From NCBI RefSeq assembly GCF_001921745.1, contig NZ_MRYA01000001.1:744001-808000 (forward strand): 64,000 bases of DNA, in the 5' to 3' direction. The position numbers and the translations under genes were made by a program. The DNA comes from Psychrobacter sp. Cmf 22.2 (GTDB taxonomy: Bacteria; Pseudomonadota; Gammaproteobacteria; Pseudomonadales; Moraxellaceae). The notes beneath the pieces are model-generated. The model saw nothing but the letters and a program-made list of their open reading frames with translations, searched no databases and was not told where the DNA came from. Of the stretch, positions 57,415-64,000 are shown in pieces. Positions within the stretch are counted from its first letter, which is position 1. Every line of letters starts with the position of its first letter.

Positions 57415-58152
57415 ATGGAGTTGTTCCATGAGCAGACAACAAAAACCCCAGAACAAAAACAGGCGATTTTAGACAACGTACGTTTGCCCGAGGACTGGAA
57501 AACAGCATTAGCAGATGAATTAACCTCTGAGAATATGGACAATCTACGGGCTTTTTTAAAAGAATCTTACCAGTCAAACGATAGCATTTACCCGCCAGCG
57601 CAACTGATGTTTAATGCCTTTAATCTGACGCCCTTGTCACAAGTGAAAGTCGTTATCTTGGGTCAAGACCCTTACCATCGTCCAGGGCAGGCAATGGGAT
57701 TATCATTTTCTGTACCTAAAGCGATTCCAAAGCCTCCTTCATTGAATAACTTGCTTAAAGAAATGGCTGATGATATTGGTACCAAACCCCCTGCACACGG
57801 TGATTTGACCTATTGGGCACAACAAGGGGTACTGTTATTAAATAGCTCTTTAACGGTCAAAGAAGGTGAACCAAACAGCCATCAAAATAAAGGTTGGGAG
57901 CAGTTTACCGATGCTGTTATTGACGTAGTTAATGAACAAACAGAACACACAGTATTTATATTGTGGGGCAGTAAAGCCCAGAAGAAAGGTAAGTATATCA
58001 ATACTGACAAGCATCTTATCTTAACCGCTGTTCATCCATCCCCACTTGCTGCCAATCGTGGCGGTTTTTTTGGTTCTAAGCCGTTTTCTAAGACCAATGA
58101 CTATCTAAAGCAATATGGGAAAACGCCAATTGACTGGCAATTACCACAATAA
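57415..58152 (+). CDS. ung: Uracil-DNA glycosylase
   Basis: Removes uracil from DNA at the start of base-excision repair. The water-activating motif GQDPYH is at residues 83-88 with catalytic Asp85. The Leu-loop motif HPSPLAANRGGFFG near residue 208 includes the second catalytic His. The 245-aa length is close to E. coli Ung (229 aa). AAAGGAC precedes the ATG. Its stop codon abuts the first ATG of tadA, so the two are translated together; both act on deaminated bases, one in DNA and one making inosine in tRNA. Confidence 0.98.
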   Translation: MELFHEQTTKTPEQKQAILDNVRLPEDWKTALADELTSENMDNLRAFLKESYQSNDSIYPPAQLMFNAFNLTPLSQVKVVILGQDPYHRPGQAMGLSFSVPKAIPKPPSLNNLLKEMADDIGTKPPAHGDLTYWAQQGVLLLNSSLTVKEGEPNSHQNKGWEQFTDAVIDVVNEQTEHTVFILWGSKAQKKGKYINTDKHLILTAVHPSPLAANRGGFFGSKPFSKTNDYLKQYGKTPIDWQLPQ

Positions 58153-58713
58153 ATGCAAAACACACGAAATATAAAATTAATGCCATATCAATCCTTAAAC
58201 ATTCAAGACAGTACGTTTTGGTCAACCCAAGACGTTAAATGGATGCAAAAAGCTTTAACGCTCGCTCGGCAAGGTGCCGAGAGCGGAGAGGTGCCAGTAG
58301 GGGCGATATTGGTACATGATCATCAAATTATTGGTCAAGGGTTTAATGAGCCTATTGGACGCCATGATGCGACAGCGCATGCTGAAATTGTCGCATTAAG
58401 AGACGCTTGTACGCGCTTGAAAAATTATCGTTTACCACTTGAGACTACTTTATATGTGACTCTAGAACCTTGCACAATGTGTGTTGGGGCACTGATACAC
58501 GCACGGGTCGATAGGCTGATATATGCTGCAAGTGAGCCACGCGCTGGTATGGTCGGTAGTCAGATGAATCTACCTATACAGAGCTTTTATAACCATAATA
58601 TAGAAACATATAATGGTTTGTGTGACGTACATAGCAGTCAGATACTTAAAAGCTTTTTTCGTGAACGTCGAAAAAATATGAAAAAGCATAAAGATAGTGT
58701 TTTTAGTAAATAA
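58153..58713 (+). CDS. tadA: tRNA-specific adenosine deaminase TadA
   Basis: Converts A34 to inosine in tRNA-Arg(ACG). The deaminase zinc site is complete: HAEIVAL with His76 and proton-shuttling Glu78, and PCTMCVGAL with Cys107 and Cys110. The start at 58153 abuts the ung stop; an internal ATG at 58183 (MPYQSLNIQD) is an alternative that would shorten the product from 186 to 176 aa. The C-terminus is basic (RERRKNMKKHK), as in E. coli TadA (167 aa). It shares transcription with ung. Confidence 0.95.
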   Translation: MQNTRNIKLMPYQSLNIQDSTFWSTQDVKWMQKALTLARQGAESGEVPVGAILVHDHQIIGQGFNEPIGRHDATAHAEIVALRDACTRLKNYRLPLETTLYVTLEPCTMCVGALIHARVDRLIYAASEPRAGMVGSQMNLPIQSFYNHNIETYNGLCDVHSSQILKSFFRERRKNMKKHKDSVFSK

Positions 58714-58767
58714 TATGACTAATAGATAAGATACCAGTCTTGATACTAGTGATAACGTTGTTTGTTT

Positions 58768-58775
58768 GCTATAAT
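58768..58775 (+). promoter_or_regulatory. Extended -10 promoter element upstream of cmk
   Basis: TGCTATAAT (from T67) has a perfect TATAAT at 58770-58775 with the TGn extension, about 120 bp before cmk. No convincing -35 is visible. Confidence 0.45.
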
Positions 58776-58894
58776 ATCGCCCTATTTGATTGCTAACCAA
58801 ATAATTGGTTTATTAAGCATTTGATAAATAAACTTTAATATCAAGTAAGTACATGAAGCATTGTCTCCATGATATCTGTGATTAAGTGAGTGTT

Positions 58895-59665
58895 ATGACT
58901 GTCTCTACACCTGATGACTCTTTACTTAATAGTGAGGATAGTGGCACAACGAGTTTTAAGCGTTATCCTGTCATTTGTATCGATGGGCCAAGTGGTGCAG
59001 GTAAGGGTACGGTTACATGGCGTTTAGCACAGACTCTTGATTATCAATTATTAGATTCAGGCGCGTTATATCGTATTGTAGGACTAAAAGCATTTGAAGC
59101 TGGATTAATCAGTGCAGACGCCAAACGACCTATTGATGAGATAGAGCTACTGCAATTGACCCAAGGTTTAGATATTGTTTTTGTGCCGAATAATGAGTCA
59201 GGACGGGTCGATATTTTGGTTAACGATGAAGCAGTCGGTGAGCAAGTCCGTAACGAAACCGTTGGAGGTTATGCCTCGCAGATAGCTGTATTTCCTAAAG
59301 TTCGTCAAGCATTGCTTAAGCTGCAACAAAATATGGCTACTCGTTCAGGTTTAGTTGCTGATGGTCGCGACATGGGTACGGTCGTTTTTCCAGATGCTGA
59401 TGTTAAGGTGTTTTTGACTGCCAGTGCTGAAGCGCGTGCAGAGCGACGTGTGACTCAATTGATAAATACGGGTCAAGCAGCAGATTTTGAAGCCATTTTG
59501 AATACAATCAAAGCCCGTGATGAACGTGACGAGAACCGAACCACAGCACCTTCGAAACCTGCTAAAGATGCATTAGTATTAGATAGCTCAATGTTAGATG
59601 CCGATACAGTTTACGAGCTAGTCAAAAAGCAATGCCAAGATAAAGGTATTTATTTTAATAGTTAA
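58895..59665 (+). CDS. cmk: Cytidylate kinase
   Basis: Phosphorylates CMP and dCMP with ATP. The P-loop GPSGAGKGTV lies near residue 31, preceded by ICID. The nucleotide-binding and lid pieces DGRDMGTVVFPDA (near 158) and RDERDENR (near 208) are intact. The frame is open from a GTG at 58886, but ATG 58895 is the likelier start, giving 256 aa. It has about 25 extra polar N-terminal residues relative to E. coli (227 aa). It precedes rpsA, the widely conserved cmk-rpsA-ihfB order. Confidence 0.96.
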   Translation: MTVSTPDDSLLNSEDSGTTSFKRYPVICIDGPSGAGKGTVTWRLAQTLDYQLLDSGALYRIVGLKAFEAGLISADAKRPIDEIELLQLTQGLDIVFVPNNESGRVDILVNDEAVGEQVRNETVGGYASQIAVFPKVRQALLKLQQNMATRSGLVADGRDMGTVVFPDADVKVFLTASAEARAERRVTQLINTGQAADFEAILNTIKARDERDENRTTAPSKPAKDALVLDSSMLDADTVYELVKKQCQDKGIYFNS

Positions 59666-59936
59666 TAAAAACAACATATTACGAACCAAAAACTTCCCTA
59701 TAACGATTGAATTTAGTATAAAATTAGAGTAGTCAAAATTAGTAGTGATTAAAGAGATATAAGTATTTTTATCTAAGACAGTTGTTGATAGTAAGCAATA
59801 CTAGCTAGGAGCTTATTACCAATAAACGTTTTTTTATATGATTGCATGGGATATAAAACCAGTATTTCGTTCTATACAATCATAAATTTGATCCGTACTG
59901 TGCTGGACAGGATACGGCTATACAAAGGTAGACATA

Positions 59937-61625
59937 ATGGAATCATTTGCTGAACTATTTGAAGCGAGCATTGAAGAGCAGGGCCTAGATATCGAGCGTG
60001 GCTCGGTTATTACAGGTGCTGTTGTGGCCATCGATAGCGATTGGATCACAGTAGATACTGGTCTTAAATCTGAAGGTATCGTCGCTCGTGAAGAGTTTTT
60101 AAGCGAAGAAGGCGAACTTGAAGTTGAAGTTGGCGATAGCGTTGATGTCGTAGTTGAAGCGGTTGATAACGGCATGGGTCAAACCTTGCTGTCACGTGAG
60201 AAAGCTAAACGTGTTGAAACTTGGAATTTCCTTGAAAAAATCGCTGATAACGATGAAATCGTTAAAGGTATTATCTCAAGCAAAGTTAAAGGCGGTTTCA
60301 CTGTAGATATCGGTTCAGTACGCGCGTTCTTACCAGGTTCATTGGTAGATGTACGTCCTATCCGTGATACAACGCATCTTGAAGGCAAAGAGCTAGAATT
60401 CAAAGTCATCAAACTTGACCAAAAGCGTAACAACGTTGTGGTTAGCCGTCGTGCAGTTATGGAAGCTGAAAACTCAGCTGAGCGCGAAGAGCTATTGAAC
60501 AAGCTTGAAGAAGGCATCGAGATCGAAGGTATCGTTAAGAACCTTACTGATTACGGCGCGTTCGTTGATCTAGGTGGTATCGATGGTCTATTGCACATCA
60601 CTGACATGGCATGGCGCCGTATCAAGCATCCATCTGAAGTTGTTGAAGTTGGCCAAGACCTAAAGGTTAAAGTATTGAAGTTTGACCGTGAGCGTAACCG
60701 TGTTAGCCTAGGTCTAAAACAGCTTGGTACTGATCCTTGGGATAACGTTGGCGGCACTTACCCAGTCGGTAGTGTGGTTAAAGCACGCGTAACTAACTTG
60801 ACAGATTATGGTTGCTTCGCTGAAATTTCTGAAGGTATCGAAGGTTTGGTACACGTATCAGAAATGGATCACACTAACAAAAACATTCACCCATCAAAAG
60901 TCGTTCAAGTAGGCGATGAGATTGATGTGATGATTCTCGATATTGATGAAGAGCGTCGTCGTATTAGCTTAGGTATCAAGCAAACCCTAGCAAATCCCTG
61001 GGAAGAGTTTGATAAGAAACATGAGCGTGGTGATAAAATCACTGGTACTATCAAGTCAATCACTGACTTTGGTATCTTTATCGGTCTAGACGGTGGTATT
61101 GACGGTCTTGTTCACTTATCTGATATCTCTTGGAATGAGACTGGTGAAGAAGCTATCCGTAACTACAACAAAGGTGACACCGTAGAAGCAATGGTATTGT
61201 CTGTAGATGCAGAAGCAAACCGTATCAGTCTAGGCGTGAAGCAGTTAAGCTCAGATCCATTCAACGAGTACTTAGTTAGTAACGACCGTGGTGCTATCGT
61301 CAATGGTAAAGTGAAAGAAGTAGACGCTAAGGGCGCTACTATTGAACTTGCTGACGAAGTTGAAGCTTATCTACGCGCTTCTGAAATCCAACGTGATCGC
61401 GTTGAAGATGCAACTAAGCATTTAAGCGTTGGTGATGACGTTGAAGCGAAAATCATCAGTGTAGATCGTAAGACTCGTAACATCAACTTGTCTATCAAAG
61501 CGAAAGACGAAGCTGAAGAGCGTCAAGCGATTAAAGATCTAGGTAGCACTAATACAACTGCTGCTCCAGGTTCTGATGCACAACCAAAAACAATTGGTGA
61601 TTTGATCAAAGAACAGATGCAGTAA
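59937..61625 (+). CDS. rpsA: 30S ribosomal protein S1
   Basis: mRNA-binding ribosomal protein needed for translation of most leaders. The 562-aa product contains six S1 (OB-fold) repeats. Repeats 3-6 are clear from recurring G-x-V-K-x-[IL]-T-D-[YF]-G blocks, as in [20 protein letters not shown] near residue 200. The N-terminus [16 protein letters not shown] matches the S2-binding start of proteobacterial S1. GGTAGAC lies before the ATG. The 270-bp leader after cmk is long; in E. coli, S1 represses its own translation through such a leader, which is plausible here but not shown. Codon use is strongly biased, as expected for high expression. Confidence 0.98.
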   Translation: MESFAELFEASIEEQGLDIERGSVITGAVVAIDSDWITVDTGLKSEGIVAREEFLSEEGELEVEVGDSVDVVVEAVDNGMGQTLLSREKAKRVETWNFLEKIADNDEIVKGIISSKVKGGFTVDIGSVRAFLPGSLVDVRPIRDTTHLEGKELEFKVIKLDQKRNNVVVSRRAVMEAENSAEREELLNKLEEGIEIEGIVKNLTDYGAFVDLGGIDGLLHITDMAWRRIKHPSEVVEVGQDLKVKVLKFDRERNRVSLGLKQLGTDPWDNVGGTYPVGSVVKARVTNLTDYGCFAEISEGIEGLVHVSEMDHTNKNIHPSKVVQVGDEIDVMILDIDEERRRISLGIKQTLANPWEEFDKKHERGDKITGTIKSITDFGIFIGLDGGIDGLVHLSDISWNETGEEAIRNYNKGDTVEAMVLSVDAEANRISLGVKQLSSDPFNEYLVSNDRGAIVNGKVKEVDAKGATIELADEVEAYLRASEIQRDRVEDATKHLSVGDDVEAKIISVDRKTRNINLSIKAKDEAEERQAIKDLGSTNTTAAPGSDAQPKTIGDLIKEQMQ

Positions 61626-62070
61626 GCTTTAAGCTACTAATGTATTCATAGTATGGAAAAAGCGACTTCGGTCGCTTTTTTTTATTTAGTTTTTGTCCAA
61701 AAAAATAATATATAAATATATTCGACGTACAGAAATGTTTATTTTTTATTTCTATTGCCAGTAATTTCAGCTATTATTTGCAACTATGAGTAACGAAATG
61801 TAAACTACTAATAGATCTTTTGGATGACGTATAATTTAAAACGAGGACTATTTATGTTTTAGTTTTATTCATAATATCGATTCAAAAATACTTTGTGATT
61901 TTGATAGTAATTTTAGCTAAAATATTGGTTTAAATGATGTTTTAACCAATTGTTAGTAATAATTGAACAATGATATCTCATTCTTGGTCTAATAGTAGGG
62001 TAAGTAATTATTTACCTGTCTATATAAACAACCGAGATGACGACTATAAATTAATAGGGCAACTGTAACG
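61626..62070. other. Spacer, rpsA / ihfB
   Basis: Contains the rpsA terminator (61657-61683) and about 380 bp of AT-rich DNA that must hold the ihfB promoter. No coding frame or strong repeat. Confidence 0.5.
61657..61683 (+). terminator. Terminator of rpsA
   Basis: AAAAAGCGAC-TTCG-GTCGCTTTTTTTT: a perfect stem closed by a UUCG tetraloop with a long T-run, 32 bp after the stop. Confidence 0.92.
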
Positions 62071-62373
62071 ATGCAACAAGCGATTAATAAATCCGACTTT
62101 ATTAGTAATTTGAGTGTGAGCTGTGACACCATGACTGAGATGGTTGTTGATGATGCTGTACGGGAAATATTAAACTTGATGGTAGATACTTTAGCTAATG
62201 ATGGCCGTGTTGAGGTCCGAGGGTTTGGTAGTTTTTGTTTGCATCACCGACGTGCTCGCATGGGTCGAAATCCAAAGACTGGAGAGAGCGTACCAGTACC
62301 TGCTAAAGCCATTCCTCATTTTAAACCAGGTAAAGCACTGCGTGAAGCGGTCAACGACAAAGTAGCCTCATAG
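62071..62373 (+). CDS. ihfB: Integration host factor subunit beta
   Basis: DNA-bending nucleoid protein that pairs with IhfA. The 100-aa product has the HU/IHF signature VEVRGFGSFCLHHRRARMGR near residues 51-70, including the Gly-Phe-Gly-Ser turn. The DNA-intercalating arm follows: RNPKTGESVPVPAK, with the intercalating Pro. The terminal FKPGKALREAVN helix matches the family. The gene sits after rpsA as in E. coli. An N-terminal MQQAINKSDFI replaces the usual MTKSELI, giving a slightly longer start. Confidence 0.95.
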   Translation: MQQAINKSDFISNLSVSCDTMTEMVVDDAVREILNLMVDTLANDGRVEVRGFGSFCLHHRRARMGRNPKTGESVPVPAKAIPHFKPGKALREAVNDKVAS

Positions 62374-62524
62374 CTGATAAAGGATGATGATTAACAGAAC
62401 AAGTATAAAGTAATGGGTGCTTATGATTTATCATGACTAATTAGTTATTCAATTTACTTATTTTACCTTTATTAGATATTAATAAGCAGGTGTTTTCGTA
62501 CATTTTTGCCGAGGTATGCATATC

Positions 62525-62932
62525 ATGCGCTTTATACTGTTCGTTTTATTATTTTTAAGTTTTGCTTATGCGCTTGGTTTGGTGATAGCCAATAATACCG
62601 ATATTGGCGTGAACCTACTGTTCTTGCAAGCTCCTACGATGAATCTAGGACTATTACTTATACTTTGTCTGATACTTGGTATTGTGATTGGTATACTATT
62701 AGCATTGTTAATTTTCCGTGTATTACAGAATAAATGGGAAATATCGCGTTTGCAAAAGTTAAATGCTAATTTGCAAGAACAAATAACTCAGGCCAACGTC
62801 GTTATTGATCGTCAAGCGAATGCGCCGACAGTTGAAGAAGTTGTTTATGGTTCGACAGCGACTAACACACATGATACAGCAGCGATCGATGTAGATGAGA
62901 ATGCTACGCTTACCAAGCAAAAGCGGGACTAA
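62525..62932 (+). CDS. lapA: LapA-like membrane protein (LPS assembly protein A domain)
   Basis: Small inner-membrane protein of the DUF1049/LapA family, linked in E. coli to balancing lipopolysaccharide synthesis with LapB. Two membrane helices (residues about 1-20 and 40-66) flank the conserved N-x-x-x-I-x-V-N-L-L-F segment (NNTDIGVNLLFLQA). A coiled-coil tail follows (about 70-100). ATG 62525 is preferred over 62516 because GAGG lies 10 nt upstream. The product is 135 aa. It lies between ihfB and pyrF; lapB, which in E. coli follows lapA, is not here. Confidence 0.85.
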   Translation: MRFILFVLLFLSFAYALGLVIANNTDIGVNLLFLQAPTMNLGLLLILCLILGIVIGILLALLIFRVLQNKWEISRLQKLNANLQEQITQANVVIDRQANAPTVEEVVYGSTATNTHDTAAIDVDENATLTKQKRD

Positions 62933-63006
62933 ATTATGTAATGGTTAATCAATGATTCACCTATATATATAACGCTTAATAAACTCAATATTGATATGGC
63001 AGCACC

Positions 63007-63705
63007 ATGAATAATGTAATTAATTCTCCAGTCATTATCGCTTTAGACAATATGACGATGGAGGCATCAATAGAGTTGGCTGACCAACTAGATCCAGCGC
63101 TATGTCGTTTAAAAGTAGGCAAGGAGCTGTTCACTCGTTGTGGACCTGATATTGTAAAAGCGCTACATCAGCGACAATTTGAAGTGTTTTTAGACCTGAA
63201 GTTTCACGATATTCCAAATACCACTGCACAGGCAGTATTGGCAGCAGCTGAGCTTGGCATATGGATGATCAATGTTCACGCTAGCGCAGGCTTAGAGGCC
63301 ATGGCATTGGCTAAACAGCGCTTATTAGACAATGACTTAGATACCTTGCTGATCGCGGTCACAGTTTTGACCTCTATGGACGAGCAAGCATTGACACAAA
63401 CGGGTATCAATGACGGCTTGGATGCGCAAGTTAGTCGCTTAGCGCAGTTAACCAAGCAAGCTGGTCTGGACGGCGTAGTCTGTTCAGCGCAAGAAGCCAA
63501 AACCCTTAAAGCATTATGTGGCCAAGACTTCAAACTTGTAACTCCCGGTATCCGTTTAGCCGAGGATAATGCAGATGATCAAAAACGTATCTGTACACCA
63601 AAGCAAGCGTTGAATGATGGCGCTGATTATCTCGTAATAGGACGTTCTATCACGCAGGCTGTGGATCCTACTGCTAAATTACAGACGATACTCAATAGCA
63701 TCTAA
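63007..63705 (+). CDS. pyrF: Orotidine 5'-phosphate decarboxylase
   Basis: Last step of UMP synthesis. The TIM-barrel enzyme has IALDNM near residue 11, [15 protein letters not shown] near 37, and the catalytic charged network in [12 protein letters not shown] near 60-71 (Asp-Lys-Asp). The phosphate-binding close TPGIRL and YLVIGRSIT follow near residues 180 and 210. The length of 232 aa is the norm. It lies 74 bp after lapA, as in the lapA-lapB-pyrF order of E. coli with lapB missing. A terminator follows. Confidence 0.98.
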   Translation: MNNVINSPVIIALDNMTMEASIELADQLDPALCRLKVGKELFTRCGPDIVKALHQRQFEVFLDLKFHDIPNTTAQAVLAAAELGIWMINVHASAGLEAMALAKQRLLDNDLDTLLIAVTVLTSMDEQALTQTGINDGLDAQVSRLAQLTKQAGLDGVVCSAQEAKTLKALCGQDFKLVTPGIRLAEDNADDQKRICTPKQALNDGADYLVIGRSITQAVDPTAKLQTILNSI

Positions 63706-63722
63706 TGTTTATAGTATTATAA

Positions 63723-63756
63723 GAAAGGCAGCTTAAACAGCTGTCTTTCCCTTTTT
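63723..63756 (+). terminator. Terminator of pyrF
   Basis: GAAAGGCAGCT and AGCTGTCTTTC pair over 11 bp with one wobble and a 5-nt loop; CCTTTTT follows. Confidence 0.8.
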
Positions 63757-63916
63757 GTAGGTCGGATAAGAGGTGCTACACTAGTTAACTTTATATGTAT
63801 ATCAGTCGCAAAATTTGGCTTAGCAGTGTCAAACCTACTTGAAGCTGAACGATTACTAAGTATAGTAATTATTCGTTATTTTTCACAATTGATGTCGTTA
63901 GATAATATTGGATGTT

Positions 63917-64000
63917 ATGAAATTACAGATTTTAAGTGACTTACATATTGACAGTTATGCACGTCAGTCGCATCCTATAGGGCACATCCCCAAAACTGAC
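63917..64000 (+). CDS. Metallophosphoesterase family protein, N-terminal part (cut by window end)
   Basis: Only 28 codons are visible, reading MKLQILSDLHIDSYARQSHP and on to the edge. The opening D-x-H in ILSDLHID is the first metal-binding motif of calcineurin-like phosphoesterases, and the K-L-Q-I-L-S-D-L-H start is typical of that superfamily. The substrate is not predictable. The start codon is ATG; no strong ribosome site is seen. It is separated from pyrF by a terminator. Confidence 0.7.
   Translation, partial: MKLQILSDLHIDSYARQSHPIGHIPKTD

Overview
The window is a 64 kb stretch of a gammaproteobacterial chromosome. Protein sequences and gene order point to Moraxellaceae, most likely Psychrobacter. 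The pointers are moderate GC with AT-rich spacers, long Asn/Asp/Ser-rich insertions in outer-membrane proteins, the amgK-murU pair divergent from lptD, a long-form GAPDH, and a MutT-ThiE fusion. This placement is inference, because no rRNA or marker search could be run. Nearly all of the window is housekeeping DNA. I see no prophage, insertion sequence, CRISPR array, tRNA, rRNA or integrated island, and no clear new multi-gene system.

Layout. (1) 1-9400, + strand: an envelope cluster uppS (partial)-cdsA-dxr-rseP-bamA-lpxD-fabZ-lpxA. It joins isoprenoid carrier lipid, phospholipid, site-2 protease, outer-membrane protein assembly and lipid A genes. skp is absent between bamA and lpxD. (2) 9670-11348: an NSS-family transporter with a 43-aa MetS-like partner. 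(3) 11492-13980, - strand: tgt and asd. (4) 14468-16303: a membrane-anchored EEP-family protein, a candidate small RNA and a small unknown gene. (5) 16783-23879: lptD-surA on -, divergent from amgK-murU on +. (6) 23962-26703, - strand: cytochrome bd-type oxidase cydA-cydB plus a 38-aa membrane peptide. (7) 27086-33293, - strand: lipoprotein hydrolase, TPR protein, coq7 and an LplT-like MFS carrier. (8) 33645-42162, + strand: tamA-tamB. (9) 42298-46902: hemP with a Fur box, MutT-ThiE fusion, lipocalin and gap. (10) 47321-53534: obgE, proB, hemE, argC and a coiled-coil membrane protein. (11) 53678-57262: clpS and clpA. (12) 57415-63705: ung, tadA, cmk, rpsA, ihfB, lapA and pyrF, then the start of a metallophosphoesterase.

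How the genes fit together. About half the coding capacity builds or maintains the outer membrane. BamA, SurA and TamA/TamB handle protein insertion and lipid traffic. LpxD, FabZ, LpxA, LapA and LptD handle lipopolysaccharide, while UppS, Dxr and AmgK/MurU feed peptidoglycan precursors. The items most worth a second look are small genes that standard length cut-offs miss (MetS-like, CydX/DUF2474-like and HemP), a candidate A-rich Hfq-type RNA at about 15700-15890, and a calcium-loop-like Asp motif inside TamA. A long disordered extension in LptD and several operator-like repeats in spacers also merit attention. Several start codons were moved downstream from the longest open frame on ribosome-binding-site or signal-peptide grounds; each entry says so.
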